From a bacterium (lineage in GTDB: Bacteria; Bdellovibrionota_C; UBA2361; RFPC01), in assembly GCA_030431715.1 (NCBI GenBank), contig JAUIIO010000019.1, positions 1 to 64,000 of the forward strand: 64,000 bases of DNA, written 5' to 3'. This document shows, one piece after another, positions 8,327-17,920 of this stretch (its first letter is position 1; each line of letters opens with the position of its first letter). Made by a program: the position numbers and the translations under genes. The notes beneath the pieces were generated by a model, which ran no database searches, was not told where the DNA came from, and was given only the letters and a program-made list of their open reading frames with translations.

Positions 8327-9298
8327 TTGAAGATTCTATCTGTCATACCTCATGGTGGCCAAGGACATATGCAGTTTGTGGTTCATCAGAATAGGTATCT
8401 GAGAAGCGCTGGGCACGAAGTTAAGGAATTTTATTTAAAATCTCGCATCAATCCAATAGTTCTACTTGGTGAGGTGAGACGATTTCGGCTCGAACAAGAT
8501 TCATTTCGCCCTGATATCATTCACGCAAATTATGGAACAGTCACTGCACTGTTCACCAGTAGGCTTGCAAAATCTCCGGTCGTAGTGACATTTCGAGGTA
8601 GTGATCTTAATCCTGTTAGGGGGGACTCTAGCTTGGTGAACTCGTGCAGACTCTTTCTGTCCAAGATGGCTGCAAGCTCAACAAGAACTCGTGCTATCAT
8701 CTGTGTTAGTAAGCAATTAGCTAGCGTGGTCGGCGATATTTCGAAAAAAATTGTAGTTATACCAGACGGACTAGATCTAGGCTTGTTTAAACCAGCAGAT
8801 CGTAGCGAGAGAAGGGAAGCTCTTGGGTGGAGCCCTTCAGTGCCAGTAGTGCTTTTTAACGCGAGTAGGCATCCAGTACTCAAGCGCTTAGATCTCGCAA
8901 AGCAAGTTCTAGGTAGAGTACAGGAGGTTTTTCCTCATGCTTGTCTTCACGTCCTGAATGGAAAAACTGAGCAGGAAAAGGTCGTTGACTGTATGAATGC
9001 GTCTGATGTCTTGTTGGTTACAAGTGATTTTGAAGGCTCGCCCAATGTTGTCAAAGAAGCAATGGCGTGTAACTTGCCTGTCGTCTCTGTAGATGTTGGT
9101 GATGTCGCTCAGCAGCTTGAAAACACCTCATGTTCAATAGTATGCGATAGAAACGTAGACGCGCTAGCAAATGCTGCGATTCAGATCTTGAGTGAATTGC
9201 CAAGAAGCAATGGTAGAGAACATGTTAAAGAGTTAGATTGGAGTATTTTATCAAATAAAATTCTAAATGTATTTCATGGCGTGTTATTACAAGCATGA
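8327..9298 (+). CDS. Glycosyltransferase family 4
   Basis: This 323-residue GT-B enzyme uses a TTG start (Leu read as Met), preceded by a GGAG about 11 bases upstream. 'SVIPHGGQGHMQFVVHQ' is the N-terminal acceptor-side loop. 'VVVTFRGSDLNPV' and 'IICVSKQLASVV' are typical of the GT4 N-terminal domain, and 'VIPDGLDLGLF' is the linker. The C-terminal E-x7-E donor motif region reads 'DFEGSPNVVKEAMACNLPVV'. The enzyme probably adds one sugar to a lipid-linked or cell-surface glycan. It is a single gene with oppositely oriented neighbours on both sides. Confidence 0.85.
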   Translation: MKILSVIPHGGQGHMQFVVHQNRYLRSAGHEVKEFYLKSRINPIVLLGEVRRFRLEQDSFRPDIIHANYGTVTALFTSRLAKSPVVVTFRGSDLNPVRGDSSLVNSCRLFLSKMAASSTRTRAIICVSKQLASVVGDISKKIVVIPDGLDLGLFKPADRSERREALGWSPSVPVVLFNASRHPVLKRLDLAKQVLGRVQEVFPHACLHVLNGKTEQEKVVDCMNASDVLLVTSDFEGSPNVVKEAMACNLPVVSVDVGDVAQQLENTSCSIVCDRNVDALANAAIQILSELPRSNGREHVKELDWSILSNKILNVFHGVLLQA

Positions 9299-9335
9299 TT
9301 GCGCTGAGTGGGGTATGGACTCTCTTATGAAGATT

Positions 9336-10430
9336 TTAATCGTTTAGTTCAGCTGATCGAATTAAGTCAAAAAATGCTAGGCGCTCCTTCTCCTTCTCGG
9401 TTTGAGATATGTAAGACGCGCCATAGCTAAAAACCTTATTCCTGATCTGATTTCGATGCTCAGTGGCCATTTTAATGAAATCTCTTATTTGGAGTGCACT
9501 CTGTTCAATGTTGTCTTCGGTATTAGGAATTTTTAGAAAGTATTCATGCTCGTCAGCAATATCGGGATCATTATAAGCATATATAAAAGGAAGGCCACGG
9601 CTCATATATGTCCTTGATTTCAAAGGGCATGCATCGTTCATTCCCTTTCTATGTAGGGCCAATGTGCTAATGCCAACATCGGCTTTGCTTATGAGCGAAT
9701 CGAGTTCTGAACCAGTGAGATATGAGGTATAATACAAGTTCTTTGTGTTAGCTCTCTTAACGCCAATTATATAAAAATCTATATCAGCCAAGATCTGAGC
9801 TAGTTTTTCAACCTTATCGATTCCTTGCCAGTATTGACTCCCTGAGGCAAGCATTATGGCTTTAGGTCTAGTACTCTGAGAGCTCGAGGTGCTTGGTCTA
9901 CCAGTAAGAGTTGCCCCATTAGGGATCACACGTATAGGGATATCTGAGCAGGGTATGCTTCTTTTGAGCTCCTCTGTGACAGTGACAATACCATTAGCGA
10001 GAGTGGCTAATTTATTTGCCGTAAGTAGGTGATAAAACCAATTAAAGAATGATCGCTTTCTGTTTTCAATGTGAGAGTCTGAGTTTATCTCTAGTATTAA
10101 TGGAACACTCTTAAAAGCTTTCTTAAGAAATGGGGTGTAGTGGATTTCTCTGCAATAAACGATATCTATCTGGTGAGATAATATGATTTTTTTAAGCTTA
10201 CTAGAGCCAAGAAACATACGCATGAGAGTGATGAAGCGTGCGCTTTTTGTGTGATTTGGGGGCACTTCATTTTTGGGTAACTTATCAAAACTATAAATAG
10301 TAGAAGTGCTTAGGGAATAGAAAAGCGTATTATGTCCGAAAGAATGCCATGTGCTTAATTGGCGGATGATTTTATCACTCACGCCACTCATTTCCCCTAT
10401 ATCGTTATTAGCCACAAATAGTATTTTCAT
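9336..10430 (-). CDS. Glycosyltransferase family 4
   Basis: This 364-residue protein has the GT4 architecture. The N-terminal domain contains 'ILFVANNDIGEMSGVSDKI' and 'VPLILEINSDSH'. The linker has 'IRVIPNGATL', and the C-terminal domain has 'KAIMLASGSQYWQGIDKV'. The donor-binding segment is 'KADVGISTLALHRKGMND'. The canonical EAM-type acidic pair is replaced by 'PLKSRTYMSRGLPFI', a variation seen in GT4 proteins of O-antigen clusters. Donor and acceptor are unknown. It is convergent with the previous glycosyltransferase (37-bp gap) and divergent from the deacetylase gene. Confidence 0.8.
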   Translation of the reverse strand: MKILFVANNDIGEMSGVSDKIIRQLSTWHSFGHNTLFYSLSTSTIYSFDKLPKNEVPPNHTKSARFITLMRMFLGSSKLKKIILSHQIDIVYCREIHYTPFLKKAFKSVPLILEINSDSHIENRKRSFFNWFYHLLTANKLATLANGIVTVTEELKRSIPCSDIPIRVIPNGATLTGRPSTSSSQSTRPKAIMLASGSQYWQGIDKVEKLAQILADIDFYIIGVKRANTKNLYYTSYLTGSELDSLISKADVGISTLALHRKGMNDACPLKSRTYMSRGLPFIYAYNDPDIADEHEYFLKIPNTEDNIEQSALQIRDFIKMATEHRNQIRNKVFSYGASYISQTEKEKERLAFFDLIRSAELND

Positions 10431-10510
10431 TTGATGTATACTTGAAGATAATGAACAGTGGTAAGTTGGGTAGTGAGATTTACTCGTTACTATGAATAGT
10501 ATTAAACTAA

Positions 10511-11884
10511 ATGAATATTATAATACATCTCACGGAGTCTTTTGAAAGTGAAAAGATCTATGTTTGCGACTACATTTTTTGTCAGCGGCTTGGTTTTCAA
10601 GTCTCATATAGATATGGGAATACGTCCGAGTACCTTCTGGAAATGCCGGGTGGTCTAAAGCTTGTTGTTAAAGATGTCTATTTTGATATGCTACGAGGCA
10701 AAGTTGCCTATTCGCAGGCTTGTCTTCCGGAAGCCCCTGAGTATTTATCCATTGAAGGAGTTTCTGATCCTTTGCCTGTTTTCTATGGTTCGCCCGAACT
10801 TGTGCAAGATGAACATTCTATTTTGAGAGCTGATATTATAGGAATGTTCTTTTTCTACTTAACTGGTTGGGAACAAGTAGTTGATTCTGAGAGAGATTCC
10901 CATGGGAGATTCTCGGCACTTAGGAGTTTCGCATGGAGGAATAATTTGCTTCATCGTCCAGTCCTAGATGAGTGGATTGACGCTCTCCGAATAATTTTTC
11001 TTAAGCAAGTTCCTCAGATTGATAATCTTCCGATTGTTTCTGCGGATAATCAAATGCGGCTTTCACACGATGTGGATTGGCCGTATCTTTTTTATAGTAA
11101 GAGCATGTGGGCTTCATTTGAAAGAAGCGCACGTTTCATGCTTCGTAATCATCAAAGCCTATTTTCAATAATACTCTCACCTCTTAGCTGGACTCTTTCT
11201 CAATTTGGCTCCTCTTTTCGGGATCCCTACGACACCTTTGATTTGATTATGGATGTAGCCGAATGCAATGGGGTGAAAAGTACATTTTATTTCCTCGCGA
11301 ATACTGAGGCTACCTATAACGCTGATGACTACTGTTTAACTGATTCGCGAATACAAGAAATTGTTAGACATATTGATCGGCGAGGTCATTCAATCGGATT
11401 ACATGGTTCTTATCATGCTTACAATGATGCATGCTTATTGGCGCAAGAATTCAAATTACTCTTGGATGTCTGTGATAAGCTTAATATAGGCTCTGAACCT
11501 CATTCTCATCGCTTTCATTATTTACGTTGGAATACCTTCATGACACCATCAATCCTTGAGCAAGCTGGCATTGGTGAGGATTGCACCGGAGGGTATGCGG
11601 ATATTCCTGGCTTTCGTTTTGGTACTTGCCATGCATTTCCGCTTTGGAGTTTGAAAGAATGTCGTAAAATTAATGTTACAGAACAACCTCTCATTGCCAT
11701 GGAGCGTACTTTACTTGATGATAATTACATGGGATTCAATAATTTAGAGGCATTAGAATATATTCTCGATCTTAAAAAATCATGCTCCACTGTGCATGGC
11801 TGTTTTAGTCTCCTCTGGCATAATTCGTGTTTATCCACAGCCCTTGACCGAGACTTGTTCACTAAATCTGTATGTATGAAATAA
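10511..11884 (+). CDS. Polysaccharide deacetylase-family protein with N-terminal extension
   Basis: This 457-residue protein has a ~180-residue N-terminal domain of the type found with NodB-like deacetylases in glycan clusters. The catalytic domain follows: 'LSHDVDWP' (H186-D187-V188-D189) supplies the catalytic and metal Asp, and 'LHGSYHAY' (H298-x3-H302) supplies the two metal His residues. The probable role is removal of an N- or O-acetyl group from a surface glycan. No signal peptide is evident, so the substrate would be a cytoplasmic precursor. It lies 12 bp upstream of a FemAB/GNAT-like gene, a pairing common in such loci. Confidence 0.85.
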   Translation: MNIIIHLTESFESEKIYVCDYIFCQRLGFQVSYRYGNTSEYLLEMPGGLKLVVKDVYFDMLRGKVAYSQACLPEAPEYLSIEGVSDPLPVFYGSPELVQDEHSILRADIIGMFFFYLTGWEQVVDSERDSHGRFSALRSFAWRNNLLHRPVLDEWIDALRIIFLKQVPQIDNLPIVSADNQMRLSHDVDWPYLFYSKSMWASFERSARFMLRNHQSLFSIILSPLSWTLSQFGSSFRDPYDTFDLIMDVAECNGVKSTFYFLANTEATYNADDYCLTDSRIQEIVRHIDRRGHSIGLHGSYHAYNDACLLAQEFKLLLDVCDKLNIGSEPHSHRFHYLRWNTFMTPSILEQAGIGEDCTGGYADIPGFRFGTCHAFPLWSLKECRKINVTEQPLIAMERTLLDDNYMGFNNLEALEYILDLKKSCSTVHGCFSLLWHNSCLSTALDRDLFTKSVCMK

Positions 11885-11896
11885 TGACCTTTAGCT

Positions 11897-12835
11897 ATGC
11901 ATCAAGAATCGGACGATAGAATAAAATATTTGGATTTTGTCAATCGACAACCGCATGTTCCCATTTTTCTAAAAGCAGAGTGGCTAGATGCCGTTGCTGG
12001 GAATGGTAAATGGAGAGCGTTTTTCTATGAAGTTAATAATAATATAGTAGCTACGTATACAGTTTATGAAACTAGGAGGTATGGAATAAAAGTCTCTTCA
12101 ATGCCACCACTTACACAATTTTTAGGAATGTGGGCGGATTCATCAGTACTTGATAAGAGCCTATACCATCGAACGGCTGTATTACACGATGCACAGCGAT
12201 ATTTTATTTCCAAGCTGGATAAATATAACTATCTTACGAGCAGAAGCTCACATTATATAGACTGTTTTCTTCCATATATTGAAGCAGATTTCAAGGTTTC
12301 TCCACGCTATACGTATCGATTTGAGGCTATACATGAAAATGACTTTTGCAATTCATTGCACTCTAGCCAGAAACGTAATCTGGCTGCTGGAGAGCAAATG
12401 TTTTCTTTTGAAAGAGGAACTGATCCAGAGGAGTTTTATAGTTTTTTGAGAGATAGTTGTGAAGTGTTAGGTAGGAAAGTTTTTTATAGCTATGATACTT
12501 TTCAATTAATCTATAGACTCTGTATTGGTAAAAATTGGGGAGAGATATTTAGCTTAAGAGATGAAAGTCAGGATTTAACTACCTCGATATTTGTAGTTTG
12601 GGATCAGGCTGATGCATACCACCTTATCCCTGTTTCTAAGAGAGGACGTGTCAGTGGCGTCCCCTATCTTATTAGCAAACTCTTAAATTGTTTACCAAAA
12701 AGTATTCGCAATTATGATTTTGAGGGCAGTATGATTTCAGGAATTGAGCGTCATTACCGCTCAATGTCTTCCGCACGACGAATTTATTATGCGATACGTA
12801 AGACTCCATTTTGTAAACTACCACTTATAAATTAG
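11897..12835 (+). CDS. FemAB/GNAT-like acyltransferase
   Basis: This 312-residue protein has two GNAT-like halves, as in FemAB-type or Acetyltransf_6 proteins. The start 'PHVPIFLKAEWLDAVAG' and the segment 'RYGIKVSSMPPLTQFLGMW' are characteristic. The second half contains 'SSQKRNLAAGEQMF' and ends with 'NYDFEGSMISGIERHYRS', a frequent C-terminal motif of the family. It probably transfers an acyl or aminoacyl group to a glycan amino group, and the deacetylase upstream could expose that amine. The two genes are co-oriented and 12 bp apart, so they are likely co-transcribed. Confidence 0.8.
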   Translation: MHQESDDRIKYLDFVNRQPHVPIFLKAEWLDAVAGNGKWRAFFYEVNNNIVATYTVYETRRYGIKVSSMPPLTQFLGMWADSSVLDKSLYHRTAVLHDAQRYFISKLDKYNYLTSRSSHYIDCFLPYIEADFKVSPRYTYRFEAIHENDFCNSLHSSQKRNLAAGEQMFSFERGTDPEEFYSFLRDSCEVLGRKVFYSYDTFQLIYRLCIGKNWGEIFSLRDESQDLTTSIFVVWDQADAYHLIPVSKRGRVSGVPYLISKLLNCLPKSIRNYDFEGSMISGIERHYRSMSSARRIYYAIRKTPFCKLPLIN

Positions 12836-12871
12836 CTTTTTAAAGATCGTTTGATCTATGCGTTAATATTC

Positions 12872-13561
12872 TCAATCTATAGCAGGCTCTATTAGCATAT
12901 GGAAGCGATAAGGATAGTATAAAGAACCATAAAAAGAAACTTTTAAACCTTCATACTTGACTACGTTACGTACATCAGAAATATTAAACCAATTTCCTAT
13001 CCCGTCATCCTTGATCCTGAAATAAGCTAATAACGCTGCGATAATTTCACGTGATGGTTTCCTTTCAAGAAGAGGACTAAAATTGCCTTTTAGGTACTGC
13101 CAGCGTAGCGTTTTCCATGGTACAAAGGAATGAATAATGGTACCGCTTGGATTCAGTAGTTTGCTCATATTACGTATGTGAAGAGCAAATTCGTCGAGTC
13201 TTAGATATTGAATTACTCCACTTGTGAAAACCAAGTCAAACCTGTTACTTGATTCAAATTCGATTAAATCTTGAATATACAGTTCCGCTTTTGGGTATGA
13301 ATCTCTGAACTTCTTAATCATGGCATCTGAGATATCTACACCAACATAATGGGCATCCGAAAAACCTAGTCGTTCATAGAATTCTCCATTTCCGCACCCT
13401 AATTCAAGTACAGAATTGAACTTAGTTCCTGAAATATTAAATAGTAATTTAATCTCAGAAGCGATTCTTTCAAAGTCATTGTCGGTATATGCTCTATGCA
13501 ACGGATCGTTTTTGCCTTGCCAAAACTTTCTCCATCTATTTTTAGCTTTGTAAATTACCAT
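12872..13561 (-). CDS. Class I SAM-dependent methyltransferase
   Basis: This 229-residue protein has SAM-binding motif I 'VLELGCGNGEFYERLG' near residue 50 and motif II 'HYVGVDISDAMI'. 'FDLVFTSGVIQYL' is the motif-III strand and 'LLNPSGTIIHSFVPW' follows. The N-terminal 'NRWRKFWQGKNDPLHRA' fits small-molecule or sugar methyltransferases from glycan clusters. It is co-oriented with, and 36 bp downstream of, the flippase gene, so the two probably form a short operon. The substrate is unknown. Confidence 0.8.
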   Translation of the reverse strand: MVIYKAKNRWRKFWQGKNDPLHRAYTDNDFERIASEIKLLFNISGTKFNSVLELGCGNGEFYERLGFSDAHYVGVDISDAMIKKFRDSYPKAELYIQDLIEFESSNRFDLVFTSGVIQYLRLDEFALHIRNMSKLLNPSGTIIHSFVPWKTLRWQYLKGNFSPLLERKPSREIIAALLAYFRIKDDGIGNWFNISDVRNVVKYEGLKVSFYGSLYYPYRFHMLIEPAID

Positions 13562-13597
13562 GGGAATATTAGGGTGCGACGAGAATATGTATGAATA

Positions 13598-15076
13598 CTA
13601 ATTCTTGTTTGTAGTTGTGTAAGCCGATATTAAAACATAGATGGTGTGCAAGGATAAGTAAACTATGCCAATCAAGGCGCAAACTAAAAATGAGAACAAG
13701 CTATTAATTAAAGTAAATATAGCAACATACAGTATGAAAGAAAATAATGATTTAACAAAAAAAAGTATGATATCAGAAATAGCAAAGTCTGCGATTAAGA
13801 GGGTAATCCATAGCCAAAGTATGTTGTAAGCTGCAATTGTAATCGACAAATAGGCGACACTATCTAATTCTGTTGTGCGGTTTGCGATGCAGTAAATGAT
13901 CACAGCTAATAAGCTGGCATCAGATATAACTTGCAAAAACACTGCAAATTTTTGCTTGTTGCATATGTCATACATCCGATCTAGCCACTCTGTATGTACG
14001 AGTGCGCTCGCTGGAAATATCAACCAATACACGAATGAACCGAGGGTCTTCCATCTATCGCCTACAATCAAAGTAATGATTTCAGGTAAATATATAATGC
14101 CATATGCGAGGATAGGCATTTGTAGCGTATTGATTAGGAATAGAATTTCGGAGATAGACTTTTTTCTTTTAAGAGAATCTTTCTCACGAAGAATATAGGG
14201 AAAAAATACTTGTTTGATAGATGAAGTCACAACTCCCATTGGTGTATTCACAAGTTGCCGCGCTACAAAATAAGTTCCAAGTGTGCTCACCGAGAAGTTA
14301 GTTGCGAGGAGTACTTGGAAAATTCTTTCACTAAAATTTGTACTTAGAGAATATGGGACCATGTAAAGCGGGTAGACCTTGTACTTTAGGCCCGTCTCTT
14401 TCAATAGCTTAAGAGAGGCGATTGGAGAGCATATAAGGGTAGACTTAATAAAAGCGTATATATAGACAGCGTTTCCAGCTAGTAAGCCAGATAGAGATGC
14501 TATGATAAATATAAATGCGTTGGCGTTAAAAATAGTTGGTAATAAAATAGCTAGGAAGGTGGTGGTGCAAGTCTGTGAAATTTGAGCGATAGCAATGGCT
14601 CGGTATGATGCTTTGCGTGTCAGCCATGCGTGAAGAACTACTTGAAGCGTTGTGAGTAATACAATAAGAGGTACGATGAAAATGAGATTGATTTGGTGTT
14701 TTGATAAGTTTAAAAATTCAGCGAGATCATCTTTGAAAAAATAGATAGGAATACCAGAGAGTATCGAGATGCAAAGCGAGGAGCAAATAATTAACCACGA
14801 TAGAGCAATTGCGCCACTATCGTCATCTGATAGTACAATTGGAATTTCATACCTTAATGTTGCTAGAGGCATTAAGCATGTTGCAGCGGCAATTAATAAT
14901 GACCATACGCCATATTCAGCCGGGCTATAAACGATAGTTAGTAGAGGAAGAAACGCAAAAGAAATCAGGCGAGAGGAGAAAGTTCCTACAAAGCTAACAA
15001 TTGTATCGTTCTTGAAAGATGGCTTGTATTCTGAAAAAAAACTAGATATATGGTTGATTGTTTTATTAGCAATCAT
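13598..15076 (-). CDS. Oligosaccharide flippase, Wzx-type (MOP superfamily)
   Basis: This 492-residue polytopic protein has about 12-14 membrane helices across its whole length. The N-terminus 'TFSSRLISFAFLPLLTIVYS' followed by 'PAEYGVWSLL' is the usual start of Wzx/PST flippases, which move undecaprenyl-PP-linked repeat units to the periplasmic face. The gene is AT-rich, as is typical for horizontally exchanged flippase genes. No Wzy polymerase was recognised in the window, so the assembly route is incompletely represented. The methyltransferase at 12872-13561 follows it. Confidence 0.88.
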   Translation of the reverse strand: MIANKTINHISSFFSEYKPSFKNDTIVSFVGTFSSRLISFAFLPLLTIVYSPAEYGVWSLLIAAATCLMPLATLRYEIPIVLSDDDSGAIALSWLIICSSLCISILSGIPIYFFKDDLAEFLNLSKHQINLIFIVPLIVLLTTLQVVLHAWLTRKASYRAIAIAQISQTCTTTFLAILLPTIFNANAFIFIIASLSGLLAGNAVYIYAFIKSTLICSPIASLKLLKETGLKYKVYPLYMVPYSLSTNFSERIFQVLLATNFSVSTLGTYFVARQLVNTPMGVVTSSIKQVFFPYILREKDSLKRKKSISEILFLINTLQMPILAYGIIYLPEIITLIVGDRWKTLGSFVYWLIFPASALVHTEWLDRMYDICNKQKFAVFLQVISDASLLAVIIYCIANRTTELDSVAYLSITIAAYNILWLWITLLIADFAISDIILFFVKSLFSFILYVAIFTLINSLFSFLVCALIGIVYLSLHTIYVLISAYTTTNKN

Positions 15077-15699
15077 GACCTGACCCCAAAATCGTCAGTG
15101 CAAAGCCTGAGTAATATCATAATCTAGGGGCGAGGTCACTCTATCTATGCTGCCAAGTGGATTAAAGTGATAGAAATACTACATTACCAGCGTGTGGAAC
15201 CCAATGCATAAGATGGGTGCTTATTGGAATTTAATGCAGGATATATAGGTCTCTTTTGTAAATATTTCCGTCTAGCGTGTCCCAGTTGCTGTGCGCACTA
15301 TTTATGCATGAGGGCTGAGTATTGAGGTTCACCTCTATCCTTCCAAGTTGGCTACCAATGCTCATCCTTCATTTCAACCAGAGTGTGGCAGTCCAATGCC
15401 GATATTTTGGTGGTATTGCCACTACTGCTTGAATATTGGCACTACTATTCATCGTATTGAAAAAGTTGAGGACGTCGGTGATATCCTTACACAGCAGAAA
15501 TTAAATATTGCGTCAGGAACAACTTTGGGTTTGGACTTCTCTATGATGTATTGAATAAAGTCATTTAAGTGTTTATCGAATACTCTATCTTAGTGGCGGA
15601 TCTACTATCTTTAGGAGAAAACTAATTATCGTGAGGAAAGTTCAGAGCGGATTTCGAGTTGCCAATCTCTTCTCCATGGAGCCTTGAAAAATAGTTGCA
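15077..15699. other. 623-bp gap with little recognisable content
   Basis: This stretch lies between the starts of the flippase gene and the 3' end of the ASST-like gene, in the glycan locus. It holds no convincing gene. Only a 68-codon frame with a TTG start (15348-15554) is open, and it has no clear Shine-Dalgarno. No strong hairpin, repeat or tRNA was seen apart from the 10-base palindrome CTCCATGGAG near 15672. It may be the remains of a decayed gene. Confidence 0.4.
15348..15554 (+). pseudogene. Possible small Cys-rich ORF or gene remnant
   Basis: This 68-codon frame starts at TTG and encodes a Cys/Trp-rich segment ('ECGSPMP' then 'WWYCHYC') that loosely resembles a zinc-ribbon pair. There is no convincing ribosome binding site and the rest of the frame has no recognisable motif. 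It could be a fragment of a decayed gene or chance. I list it because it is the only open frame of note in the 15.1-15.7 kb gap. Confidence 0.15.
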
Positions 15700-16839
15700 C
15701 TAGTTGCAGTTTGGAATATGTTCCATCCTATATATTTGTCTTGAGGGGAGGTTTTTTATGTTTGGCTTGCTCATAAAAGTCCATAAGTTCTTACATTCTT
15801 CATTAACTATAGAGGCAAATCCTTGTTGAGTTACAGTAATAAGATATCTTTGCAGGCCTATTTTGATGACACTGCCTCTATCTTCTGTGAAGAATGAGTG
15901 GCCTGATATATTATCGCAAGACCACCTCTCCCGGTTCTCTAAAAGGCTGTACTCGATTGCTCTGGAATATTTTCTTTCTCTGCCATTATCAAAGAAGACT
16001 ACATTTTGATTATTGGAAACAATGCCAGCGTGGATAAATTCATCACTGATTCGTCTCCAAAGAAGTACTTTCTTAAAGGTTTTATCTAGTATGACTAGAG
16101 CATTTGCTTCTGAGATGGTAAGTACAATTGCGGCATCATGTAGTTGGTGATCTGATGGAAAAGAGATGAGGTCAATTGAGTTTATATGAAATACATCGGC
16201 AGGTGTATCTGGCTTTAAATTAGTAAAAGCAATTTTTTTAGCGTATTCCTTTGCCTTCTCTATTACTTGTACCTCCAAAAATGGGAAGAGGATATCTGAT
16301 AGCGAATGCGAAGAAAGTAGTTTGCCTGAACTGCTAATTACGTGAATCCATTCTCCTACTATTGCTATAGTTTCCCCTTTGTAACGCACTTTGTATGGAC
16401 CTCTTCTAAGACTTAGGTAGTTTCCATCATGAATCGGTAGAATGCGATGATGGTAGCGTCCTGGAAGTTCCCATAGAGCTTTGGATTGTGCGCTGAGAAT
16501 GGCTACTTTTTTGTCCTTTTCAACTATAGCGATATTTTTCCCCCCCAGATATGTGGCAAAGTGCCAACTCTTTTTAGATTCATGGGTCCCCCAATTGTGA
16601 ATCGTTTTGCCATTCCCATCAATCATCTCAGCGAAAGGGGCATGTTTAGCACTATAGAAGAAACAATCGCTCATGAATTCAGTATTCTTTGTGAGAATTC
16701 TGGTAGGTAGTTCCGTATTTTTATCCTTGCTGAGATGAAGTAAAAAAACGACACTAATAGCGATAATAATACAGGTTGTGAGTTGATAAAGGATTGAGGG
16801 GGGGTGACGCAACAAAATTCTACACGAGTTTAATTTCAT
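15700..16839 (-). CDS. Membrane-anchored arylsulfotransferase (ASST)-like beta-propeller protein
   Basis: This 379-residue protein has one N-terminal membrane helix ('TTCIIIAISVVFLLHL', ~22-37) and a large periplasmic domain. The repeated strand pattern ('KTIHNWGTH', 'ALWELPGRYHHRILPIHDG', 'DVFHINSIDLI', 'VLLWRRIS') is that of the arylsulfotransferase/ASST-like propeller family. The His-x-Asn-Ser-Ile segment is a family landmark around one of the conserved active-site histidines. ASST moves sulfate between phenolic groups, but many family members in glycan loci have no known activity. It stands alone on the minus strand between the flippase and the wbp-like genes, so function is uncertain. 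Confidence 0.6.
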   Translation of the reverse strand: MKLNSCRILLRHPPSILYQLTTCIIIAISVVFLLHLSKDKNTELPTRILTKNTEFMSDCFFYSAKHAPFAEMIDGNGKTIHNWGTHESKKSWHFATYLGGKNIAIVEKDKKVAILSAQSKALWELPGRYHHRILPIHDGNYLSLRRGPYKVRYKGETIAIVGEWIHVISSSGKLLSSHSLSDILFPFLEVQVIEKAKEYAKKIAFTNLKPDTPADVFHINSIDLISFPSDHQLHDAAIVLTISEANALVILDKTFKKVLLWRRISDEFIHAGIVSNNQNVVFFDNGRERKYSRAIEYSLLENRERWSCDNISGHSFFTEDRGSVIKIGLQRYLITVTQQGFASIVNEECKNLWTFMSKPNIKNLPSRQIYRMEHIPNCN

Positions 16840-16933
16840 CTTACTCTGATACTCTATTGTAGATCTTATGTATATTACCTTAAAGGTGCAACAGTAAGAG
16901 ACCTTTTAATCGTCACACAGGACTGGAGTCAGT

Positions 16934-17920
16934 ATGCCTATCACAATTGCTGTAATTGGAGCTGGGAAATGGGGTATGAACCATGTTAGGACTTTATCCT
17001 CTCTCTCCGGTGGTAAGCTTCGATATGTAGTTGAGCTGGGTCAGGATGCACTAAAGAGCGTACATAAGATTTTACCGAAAGTTATTGTTACAGACGATTT
17101 ACATACGGTGCTTGATTCGGATGTAGATTCAGTAATTGTTGTAACCCCCGCCTCCTCTCATTATGAAATAGGCAGAAAGTGTCTTGAAGCTGGTAAGCAT
17201 GTGCTCGTGGAGAAGCCTATGGCTCTGTATTCTGCACATGTAAAAGAACTCTGTGAATTGGCAGAGACCAGAGACTTAAAGCTCATGGTCGGCCACCTTC
17301 TCCTCTTTCATCCGGCAATCGTGAAGATGAAGGAGATAATTGCAGGTGGCCAAGTTGGAGATCTGCAGTATATTTATAGTAACAGACTCAACCTTGGGCG
17401 TTTGAGACAGGAAGAGAACATTCTGTGGTCATTTGCCCCTCATGATATAGCGATATTAGACTATTTCATAGGGATCGAGCCTGAGCATGTTTTTTCACGG
17501 GGCGGAGCTTATGTCCAATCTGGAGTACATGATGTGACTGTTACGCATCTTACCTATGGTGAGAATATTCAAGCGCACATTCATGTTTCCTGGTTGCATC
17601 CATTTAAGGAGCATAGACTCGTAGTTATAGGGGATAAGGGTATGCTGGTTTTTGAGGATAACCCGCAAGGCGGAACGCTACTCTTTTATGATAAAGGGTT
17701 TGATCTTGTAGAGGGGGTGCCTGAAAAGCGTGATAAGGGAGTTAGAGAAATCTCACTTACAAAAGAGAGACCTCTTGAAAATGAAATCGCTCACTTTGTA
17801 GATTGTATTGAGAATAATAAGACGCCACTCGTTGATGGCCAACATGCCCTGCGTGTTATGAAAGTTTTAGAGAGGGCTCAAGAGTCTCTTCTAAATTTTA
17901 AGGGAGGTGAGAGCTCATGA
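16934..17920 (+). CDS. wbpB: Gfo/Idh/MocA oxidoreductase, WbpB/WlbA-like
   Basis: This 328-residue NAD-dependent sugar oxidoreductase has the Rossmann fingerprint '[17 protein letters not shown]' at its N-terminus and the family motif '[13 protein letters not shown]' (Glu-Lys-Pro) near residue 95. In the WbpB/WlbA pathway this enzyme oxidises C3 of UDP-GlcNAc uronate, and an aminotransferase and N-acetyltransferase then act. Those two follow here in order, with 4-bp overlaps, which supports the pathway call. GGAG lies ~9 bases upstream of the ATG. Other 3-keto sugar oxidations are possible, because the specificity is inferred mainly from the neighbours. Confidence 0.8.
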   Translation: MPITIAVIGAGKWGMNHVRTLSSLSGGKLRYVVELGQDALKSVHKILPKVIVTDDLHTVLDSDVDSVIVVTPASSHYEIGRKCLEAGKHVLVEKPMALYSAHVKELCELAETRDLKLMVGHLLLFHPAIVKMKEIIAGGQVGDLQYIYSNRLNLGRLRQEENILWSFAPHDIAILDYFIGIEPEHVFSRGGAYVQSGVHDVTVTHLTYGENIQAHIHVSWLHPFKEHRLVVIGDKGMLVFEDNPQGGTLLFYDKGFDLVEGVPEKRDKGVREISLTKERPLENEIAHFVDCIENNKTPLVDGQHALRVMKVLERAQESLLNFKGGESS

